DNA from: Vibrio maerlii
Lineage (GTDB): Bacteria > Pseudomonadota > Gammaproteobacteria > Enterobacterales > Vibrionaceae
DNA length: 64,000 nt
Assembly (NCBI RefSeq): GCF_003415655.1
Contig: NZ_QRHC01000003.1
Coordinates: 1-64,000, forward strand
Direction: 5' to 3'
The notes under the pieces were generated by a model that was not told the origin of the DNA, did not search any database, and saw nothing but the letters and a program-made list of their open reading frames with translations. Positions 58,373 through 64,000 of the stretch are shown here, one piece after another; within the stretch, counting starts at the first letter, position 1; each line of letters begins with the position of its first letter. A program made the translations under genes and the position numbers.

Positions 58373-58789
58373 TTATACGGGGTGTTTAAAGCAGGCTTCG
58401 AGGTTTTTCGCTATGGCTTTGAGTACGTCTCGTCGTGAAATAATACCAACCAGCTTTTTGTTATCGATAACCGGATACACCTTAGGCTTACCTACTTTCA
58501 TGTGTTCAGCCAGTTCGATGATCGACATCTCTGAATTGACAGACAACACTTCTTGGAACATCAGATCACCAACGGTGTGCGTGTCTTGGCAGTGATAGCT
58601 CACCTTAACCAACTTCTCTAATAGATCTTGCTCAGAAAGGAAGCCGATGACATTTTCATTGCTATCGATAACTGGCCCACCTAGTACTTCGCCTTTGACC
58701 ACTTTATCTAGTGCAGCACTGAGAGACATGTCCGTTGTAAACGTGATAACTCGGTGCGCCATATAATCTTTGACTTTCAGTGATTCCAT
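58373..58789 (-). CDS. Tandem CBS-domain protein
   Basis: This 138-residue protein consists almost wholly of two CBS domains (about residues 7-65 and 76-130): VKDYMAHRVITFTTDMSLSAAL, then GGPVIDSNENVIGFLSEQDLL, then VGDLMFQEVLSVNSEMSI, and VYPVIDNKKLVGIISRRDVLKAI. A CBS pair binds adenine nucleotides and typically works as a stand-alone sensor. No catalytic domain is attached. It is transcribed alone. Confidence 0.88.
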   Translation of the reverse strand: MESLKVKDYMAHRVITFTTDMSLSAALDKVVKGEVLGGPVIDSNENVIGFLSEQDLLEKLVKVSYHCQDTHTVGDLMFQEVLSVNSEMSIIELAEHMKVGKPKVYPVIDNKKLVGIISRRDVLKAIAKNLEACFKHPV

Positions 58790-58974
58790 TTTTCTTATCC
58801 TCTACCAAGTCCCATAACTATAGTGTTGTCTAATTTCTTGATTTTGCATAAAAGAATTAAACAATTTTATTAATAGATGTTTCCGATGGAACTCTTAACC
58901 GATGAATCCTCACTAGCGAACGTTTAAAAGATTAGGCACAATAGCCGACCTTATTGAGTAATTGACTGATCGTT

Positions 58975-59244
58975 ATGTTTGATTCACTTTTGACGAAATT
59001 AAAACACTTTTTCCAAGATGTTCTCGATTTTCAATCCAGAATTTGGGTGATTACCATCTCTGGTGGTGGGTTAAAAGAAGAGTCTTTTATCATCAATGAA
59101 GACAGCTTCAAAGAGCCGCTTCAATGGATGAAACGCAAGAGTTACAGCGACGAGATGTTGCAGCGCGTAGAAAACATGAAGCTATCCCAGATTCAAATAT
59201 TCCACGTCGATGATCTTGAGCATCGTTTGTTGAGAGTTAAGTAA
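58975..59244 (+). CDS. Conserved small protein of unknown function
   Basis: This 89-residue protein starts MFDSLLTKLKHFFQDVLDFQ and has SRIWVITISGGGLKEESFIIN, then EMLQRVENMKLSQIQIFHVDDLEHRLLRV. No known domain was recognised, and no signal peptide or membrane segment is visible. The N-terminal helix looks amphipathic. The coding sequence is convergent with nirD and follows a short AT-rich promoter gap. Reading-frame length and codon use are compatible with a real gene. Confidence 0.55.
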   Translation: MFDSLLTKLKHFFQDVLDFQSRIWVITISGGGLKEESFIINEDSFKEPLQWMKRKSYSDEMLQRVENMKLSQIQIFHVDDLEHRLLRVK

Positions 59245-59280
59245 CCTCAACTCGAGATAATTTAAGTAGAGAGTATTAAT

Positions 59281-59302
59281 GGGGGAGAAATCTGCCTCCC
59301 CC
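59281..59302. terminator. Hairpin between the 89-residue gene and nirD
   Basis: GGGGGAG (59281-59287) pairs with CTCCCCC (59296-59302) around an 8-nt loop. No clear T-run follows, so termination strength is uncertain. Confidence 0.5.
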
Positions 59303-59315
59303 TAACCTACTTGCG

Positions 59316-59657
59316 CTAGGCGCACGCCCTTTCTTGAATTTGAGTAAACACCTCACCATCCACCACATTGACCGGCCAAGTTTTGATGCCTGCGTCAGCA
59401 TTTTCTAAACACTCACCGGTACTGAGCTCAAAATGCTGTTTATAGAGTGGAGAAGCAACGCAAATCTTACCGCCAATATCACCAACAATGCCTCGATTCA
59501 GCACATAGGCTTGCCCAATCGGGTCCCAGTTTTGGATAACGTAAACTTGTTGGTCACTATTAGGGATCAGAAAGACGGCTACCGCTTCACCATCAATCAA
59601 AGCCGCTCGACCCTCATAAGGGGTTAAAGATGTTAAGTCACAGAGTTTGATTTCCAT
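59316..59657 (-). CDS. nirD: Nitrite reductase (NADH) small subunit NirD
   Basis: NirD is the small subunit of the cytoplasmic NADH-dependent nitrite reductase that makes ammonium. The 113-residue product has a Rieske-like fold (LIDGEAVAVFLIPNSDQQVYVIQNWDP, then GGKICVASPLYKQHFELSTGECLEN). As is normal in NirD, the CxH...CxxH cluster ligands of true Rieske proteins are missing, so it does not bind an iron-sulphur centre. It follows nirB by 1 bp and ends the assimilation operon. Confidence 0.93.
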   Translation of the reverse strand: MEIKLCDLTSLTPYEGRAALIDGEAVAVFLIPNSDQQVYVIQNWDPIGQAYVLNRGIVGDIGGKICVASPLYKQHFELSTGECLENADAGIKTWPVNVVDGEVFTQIQERACA

Positions 59658-59658
59658 A

Positions 59659-62142
59659 TTAAGACTCCTCTTTTACTGGGATACGTTGGCCACGAACGAT
59701 TTGATAAGGTAATGCGATACTACCCTGCTCATGGTTGATGAATGGGCGGAACTTCTCCAGTTTGTGTTCATTTTCAACCGTGCTCTTCCACTCACATTGA
59801 TAGGTCTCCACCACGTGTTGCATCTGTTTTTCCAGTTGCGCATTGATAGAGAGCGAGTCCTCAATCACGACTTGTTTGAGGTAGTCGAGTCCACCTTCCA
59901 TGTTCTCCATCCATACCGAAGTACGCTGCAGACGATCAGCGGTTCGCACATAGAACATCAATACACGGTCAATCAGGGTGATCAACTCTTGTTTAGAAAG
60001 GTCAGATGCAAAGAGATCCGCATGACGAGGCTTCATACCACCATTACCACAGACATATAGGTTCCAACCGTTCTCTGTCGCAATTACACCTATATCCTTA
60101 CTTTGCGCTTCTGCACACTCACGAGTACAGCCAGACACAGCAAACTTGATCTTGTGAGGCGCACGTAACCCCTTGTAACGATTTTCTAGCTCGATGGCTA
60201 AGCCAACGGAGTCATCCACCCCATAACGGCACCAAGTCGAGCCGACACACGACTTCACTGTGCGCAATGATTTACCGTAGGCATGGCCGGTTTCAAAGCC
60301 CGCATCAATCAGCTCTTGCCAGATTAGAGGTAACTCTTCGACTTGTGCACCAAACAGATCGACACGCTGACCACCGGTGATCTTGGTATAAAGATCATAT
60401 TTTTTGGCCACCTGACCAAGAGCGATCAGCTTGTCTGGCGTGATCTCACCACCTGGCACACGGGGTACGACCGAGTATGAGCCATCTTTTTGTAGGTTCG
60501 CCATGAAAGCATCATTTGAATCTTGAAGTGGACTGAGTTTGGTTTCCATCACATGCTCATTCCATAATGAAGCAAAGATTGAAGCCGCAGTGGGTTTACA
60601 CAAGTCACAGCCTAGGCCTTGGCCGTGCTCTTGAATGAGCGTTTCAAAGTCCTGAATCTCTTCAACCTGACAGAGGTGGAATAGCTCTTGGCGAGAATAG
60701 GCAAAGTGCTCACAGACATGGTTATTGACCTCCATTCCCATGCTCGCCAGTTCACCATCCAATACGGTTTTCACCATATTGGCACAACCGCCACAGCCCG
60801 TTCCGGCTTTGGTAACCGCTTTAAGCTCACCCAAGTCATGCGCCCCTGCATGAATAGCGGTCACCAGATCACCTTTGGTCACGTTATGACATGAACAAAT
60901 CATCGTGGTATCGGATACTTCTCCTGACAACATAGAAGTATCAAACAGAAGATGTGCTGGATGATCAGGCAGTGTTGTTTCACTGAGATAGCACTGCAAT
61001 AAGGCATCGTAGTCGCTATTATCTCCTACAAGAATAGCCCCAAGCAGCTGAGTCCCTGTTTTATCGACCACCAGCTTTTTGTAGCTGCCGATTTGACTAT
61101 CGCGCAGCACCATTTCTTGCGCGCCTTCGGTATTCATTTGTGCATCACCAATCGAGGCCACATCAACGCCAAGCAGCTTAAGTTTGGTGCTCATATCAGC
61201 ACCTTCGAATGACTTGTCTTTAATACCGGTCAGTTGCGCTGCCACGACTCGTGCCATCGTGTAACCCGGTGCCACTAAGCCAAAGATCCGCTGCTGCCAC
61301 AAGGCACATTCACCAATAGCAAAGATATTCTCATCACTGGTCACACAATCATCGTTAATGACGATGCCGCCCCGCTCTCCTAGCTCGAGACCGGCTTGCT
61401 TACCCAATGCATCTTGAGGACGAATACCCGCAGAGAACACCACCACATCAACCTCTAAAGGAGCGGCATCTTTAAATACCATTCGATGATAAGCGGTTTC
61501 TCCGTCAATGATTTCATTGGTTGCGGTAGAGGTATGAACCGTTAAACCCAAAGATTCAATTTTGGCTTTTAAGATATCCCCTGCGCCATCATCTAACTGA
61601 ACTGGCATCAGTCGTGGAGCGAACTCAACCACATGGGTTTTTAGGCCAAGGAGCCTTAGCGCATTGGCCGCCTCTAGACCTAGCAAACCACCACCAATCA
61701 CCGCACCAGTTTTCGCACCAGAGCAAGCATTCTTAATCGCTTCTAAGTCATCCAAGGTGCGATAAACAAACACATTGTCGCGGTCTTTGCCGGGGATAGG
61801 TGGAACAAACGGATACGAACCCGTAGCGAGCACTAGCTTGTCATATCCCAGCATCTCATCGCTATCGAGCTTGATTGAGCGAGCCTCTTTATCAATCTCA
61901 GTGACGCACTTACCCAGTACGAGTTCAATACCGTGCTTTTCATACCACTCAACGCTACTCAACGCTAAATCTTGTGGTGACTTTCCTGCGAATACTGAAG
62001 AGAGTTGGACTCGGTCATAAGCGATATCCCTCTCTTCACCGATAACGGTGATCTTCTGCTCTAAGTGAGCATGCTTCTCTACTAGTTGTGCAACTAAATG
62101 GTGTCCGACCATTCCGTTACCCACGACGATTACTCTTTCCAT
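59659..62142 (-). CDS. nirB: Nitrite reductase (NADH) large subunit NirB
   Basis: NirB carries FAD, an Fe-S/BFD-like domain and siroheme and reduces nitrite to ammonium with NADH. The 827-residue product has an N-terminal FAD/NAD module (VVGNGMVGHHLV, residues 5-16; GGGLLGLEAANAL, about 151-163). A BFD-type cluster region follows (MICSCHNV...GTGCGGCANMV). The siroheme/4Fe-4S half has SCVGSTWCRYGVDD and SGCTRECAEAQSKD. It is close in length to E. coli NirB. nrtD lies 36 bp upstream on the same strand, linking it to nitrate import. Confidence 0.95.
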   Translation of the reverse strand: MERVIVVGNGMVGHHLVAQLVEKHAHLEQKITVIGEERDIAYDRVQLSSVFAGKSPQDLALSSVEWYEKHGIELVLGKCVTEIDKEARSIKLDSDEMLGYDKLVLATGSYPFVPPIPGKDRDNVFVYRTLDDLEAIKNACSGAKTGAVIGGGLLGLEAANALRLLGLKTHVVEFAPRLMPVQLDDGAGDILKAKIESLGLTVHTSTATNEIIDGETAYHRMVFKDAAPLEVDVVVFSAGIRPQDALGKQAGLELGERGGIVINDDCVTSDENIFAIGECALWQQRIFGLVAPGYTMARVVAAQLTGIKDKSFEGADMSTKLKLLGVDVASIGDAQMNTEGAQEMVLRDSQIGSYKKLVVDKTGTQLLGAILVGDNSDYDALLQCYLSETTLPDHPAHLLFDTSMLSGEVSDTTMICSCHNVTKGDLVTAIHAGAHDLGELKAVTKAGTGCGGCANMVKTVLDGELASMGMEVNNHVCEHFAYSRQELFHLCQVEEIQDFETLIQEHGQGLGCDLCKPTAASIFASLWNEHVMETKLSPLQDSNDAFMANLQKDGSYSVVPRVPGGEITPDKLIALGQVAKKYDLYTKITGGQRVDLFGAQVEELPLIWQELIDAGFETGHAYGKSLRTVKSCVGSTWCRYGVDDSVGLAIELENRYKGLRAPHKIKFAVSGCTRECAEAQSKDIGVIATENGWNLYVCGNGGMKPRHADLFASDLSKQELITLIDRVLMFYVRTADRLQRTSVWMENMEGGLDYLKQVVIEDSLSINAQLEKQMQHVVETYQCEWKSTVENEHKLEKFRPFINHEQGSIALPYQIVRGQRIPVKEES

Positions 62143-62178
62143 AGTGCTTCCTTTCTAATTCTTAAACTACGAGCTCGG

Positions 62179-63114
62179 TTATGCACTTTTTGCGCTCTGT
62201 TGTTTTCCATCTTTTTTCTTAGCTGGCTTTGGTTCTGAATGGCCCTGTTTCTCATACAGGAATCGCAGCACGGACTGTCGATGAGATTGATAGGTTGCAT
62301 CATCCGCCAATGTCACTCGGTTACGTGGGCGCTCCAGCTTAATGTCTAGAACCTCACCAATCGTCGCGGCTGGACCATTGGTCATCATGACGATTTTGTC
62401 CGACAGCAATACCGCCTCATCCACGTCATGAGTGATCATGATGACCGTGTTGTTTAGTTCGGCTTGAATCTTCATCAGTGCATCTTGCAGTCGAGCACGG
62501 GTTAACGCATCGAGCGCACCAAAAGGTTCATCCATCAACAATACTTTGGGCTTAAGCGCTAGTGCTCGCGCGATACCCACACGCTGCTTCATACCACCGG
62601 AAATCTCATCAGGCTTTTTGTCTGCTGCATGTTCCATCTGAATGAGCTCTAGATAATGGTCAACTTCCTGCTTGATCTCTTTTTTAGTCTTGCCTCGTGA
62701 AACCTGCTTGACCGCAAGTTCTACGTTTTCATACACGGTTAACCAAGGAAGCAAAGAGTGGTTTTGAAATACCACCGCACGTTCAGGACCCGGCCCACTC
62801 ACCTCACGTCCATCAACAATGACACCGCCATCTGTCGGCAGTAATAACCCAGCGACCAAGTTAAGTACGGTTGACTTGCCACAGCCTGAGTGGCCAATAA
62901 GAGAAATAAACTCTCCCTTTTTAATTTCTAAATTCACATCTTTTAGGGCAATAAACTCGCCTTGCGGTGTCGGGAAGCGCATACCAAGTTGTGTTAAGTC
63001 TAATAGCGGACGTGCCACTGCTTTCGATTCTGTCTTTTCTTGGTTGGCTTCAACATTGGGTAGTGCGGTCACTACCGACTCCATTGCACTTTGCTTAATA
63101 AAATTCATCATCAT
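62179..63114 (-). CDS. nrtD: Nitrate ABC transporter, ATP-binding protein
   Basis: This 311-residue ATPase drives nitrate import with the membrane protein NrtB. Walker A GHSGCGKST is at about residues 74-82. The Q-loop region VVFQNHSLLPWLTVYENV, signature SGGMKQR, Walker B VLLMDEPFGALD and H-loop THDVDEAV are all present. Family comparison (SGPGPERAVVFQNHSLLPW) indicates the nitrate/taurine/aliphatic-sulphonate group. Pairing with NirBD selects nitrate over sulphonate (inference). The basic, Lys-rich tail is unusual. Three ATG codons occur at the start; the first is used. Confidence 0.88.
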   Translation of the reverse strand: MMMNFIKQSAMESVVTALPNVEANQEKTESKAVARPLLDLTQLGMRFPTPQGEFIALKDVNLEIKKGEFISLIGHSGCGKSTVLNLVAGLLLPTDGGVIVDGREVSGPGPERAVVFQNHSLLPWLTVYENVELAVKQVSRGKTKKEIKQEVDHYLELIQMEHAADKKPDEISGGMKQRVGIARALALKPKVLLMDEPFGALDALTRARLQDALMKIQAELNNTVIMITHDVDEAVLLSDKIVMMTNGPAATIGEVLDIKLERPRNRVTLADDATYQSHRQSVLRFLYEKQGHSEPKPAKKKDGKQQSAKSA

Positions 63115-63167
63115 TCCATTCCTTCTGAATGCATCTAATACGGGCGGTTAGATCAACTTTGGGTTGC

Positions 63168-64000
63168 TTAGCGTAGTTGCTGTGATTTGTCCCAAGACAA
63201 CCACTTTTGAAGCATCAACATGCCTCTATCGAGCAATAAACCGATAAAGCCAATCGTAATAACGGCAACCATGATGCGACCTAACGATGCCGAGCTACCG
63301 TTCTGGAATTCATCCCATACGAACTTACCTAGTCCAGGGTTTTGCGCCAGCATCTCTGCCGCAATCAATACCATCCAAGCAATACCTAAAGAGAGACGCA
63401 GACCGGTAAAGATCATTGGGATAGCAGAAGGCAATACAATCGTCGTAATGTGTTTCCACCAAGAGAGGCGTAGTACTTTACTTACGTTGATTAAGTCTTT
63501 ATCTACGCTCGTCACACCCACAGCGGTGTTAATGAGGGTTGGCCACAAGCTACATAACGCAACCGTCAGCAGTGAGTTAACAAATGATTTTGCGACCAGT
63601 GGATCACTGCTCACATAAGTTGCACTCACAACCATGGTCACGATTGGCAACCATGCAAGCGGTGATACTGGCTTAAGAAGCTGGATAATTGGGTTAAATG
63701 CCTGATACAAGCCTTGGTTCAACCCCAAGACGATACCGAGGGGAATGGCAATCACTGATGCCAATATAAAGCCGCAAGCCACGGTAAACAAGCTCGTTAG
63801 AATTTGATCGAAGAAGGTTGGCTTGCCCGTGTAAGGACGGATTTTTACTTTTGCATCTGGGTTTTTCTCTAGTTTGGCTGCATTGCGCTTTTCTTGGCGT
63901 TCGATGAAAGCAACTTCTTTGTCTCGCTCTTCCATATGCTCAACAACTAAGTTATTGAACTGCTCCGCGGTTTGTACGGGGCCTGGCAAGGTACCAAGAG
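63168..64000 (-). CDS. nrtB: Nitrate ABC transporter permease (5' end beyond window)
   Basis: This permease spans the inner membrane and pairs with the nrtD product. About 277 residues are visible; the frame stays open to the right edge (LGTLPGPVQTAEQFNNLVVE), so the start is missing. Five or six hydrophobic segments are visible. The permease EAA-type loop follows FINVSKVLRLSWW-like sequence (DLINVSKVLRLSWWKHITTI, with PSAIPMIFTGLRLSLGIAW after it), a signature of the NrtB/SsuC/TauC family. A conspicuous charged cytoplasmic N-terminal region precedes the first membrane segment. It ends 53 bp before nrtD. Confidence 0.9.
   Translation of the reverse strand, partial: LGTLPGPVQTAEQFNNLVVEHMEERDKEVAFIERQEKRNAAKLEKNPDAKVKIRPYTGKPTFFDQILTSLFTVACGFILASVIAIPLGIVLGLNQGLYQAFNPIIQLLKPVSPLAWLPIVTMVVSATYVSSDPLVAKSFVNSLLTVALCSLWPTLINTAVGVTSVDKDLINVSKVLRLSWWKHITTIVLPSAIPMIFTGLRLSLGIAWMVLIAAEMLAQNPGLGKFVWDEFQNGSSASLGRIMVAVITIGFIGLLLDRGMLMLQKWLSWDKSQQLR

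Noticed and set aside
59316..59657. NirD as a broken Rieske protein, because cluster ligands are missing
   Set aside because: NirD proteins normally lack these ligands; the gene is full-length and in its usual place after nirB.

Overview
The window looks like part of the main chromosome of a marine Vibrio, probably of the Splendidus clade. The protein set (mukBEF with cmoM and elyC, purR next to a riboswitch-controlled tfoY, monomeric isocitrate dehydrogenase beside rluE, the TMAO reductase system, OmpU-like porins) and the gene order are typical of Vibrionaceae. The species call is inference; no rRNA or tRNA gene is present to anchor it.

Layout. 1-342: one end of an IS256-family element that has landed in a repeated hairpin element. 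343-1732: a DUF2750 protein and manganese pyrophosphatase PpaC. 1898-4452: an isolated three-gene cassette (TarI/IspD-like cytidylyltransferase, extended SDR, LicD) that looks like a CDP-polyol plus polyol-phosphate transfer module for a surface glycan. 4867-8776: torECA for TMAO respiration, with TorR-box-like repeats upstream. 9159-13022: a FetB-like permease, FocA, and small or less well known proteins. 13271-21558: mukB-mukE-mukF-cmoM with divergent elyC. 21843-23602: torR and torD, the regulator and chaperone of the tor operon, about 13 kb away from it. 23868-26982: purR, a c-di-GMP-I riboswitch with tfoY, a TVP38-family membrane protein and a DUF2007 zinc-ribbon protein. 27039-30712: an alpha/beta hydrolase and glgCA. 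31163-38111: topA, yciN-like, aroA, a glycine-zipper protein, aat-bpt and infA. 38256-45051: clpA, clpS, cspD, icd, rluE. 45133-48392: a DUF2057 protein and two paralogous porins with matching leaders. 48907-53018: dinG, a TSUP permease, priC-ybaM and a small coiled-coil membrane protein. 53231-58789: udp, zntA with a MerR-type promoter, a MATE exporter and a CBS-domain protein. 58975-64000: an 89-residue unknown and the nitrate/nitrite assimilation genes nrtB(partial)-nrtD-nirB-nirD.

How genes work together. The tor genes at 5-9 kb and 22-23.6 kb form one respiratory regulon. NrtBD import nitrate and NirBD reduce nitrite to ammonium. Aat and Bpt attach N-degron residues that ClpS delivers to ClpA. 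GlgC and GlgA make glycogen.

The most unusual feature is the intergenic DNA. Of ten convergent gene junctions, five carry CTAG-rich repeats (CTAGTTCCTAG/CTAGGAACTAG hairpins or short tandem arrays), two carry inverted copies of one 40-bp element, and one carries a perfect inverted pair of DnaA boxes. I found no CRISPR array, prophage or obvious defence system, and no clearly new multigene system. The best candidates for follow-up are the LicD/cytidylyltransferase cassette, the convergent-junction repeats and the DnaA-box palindrome.
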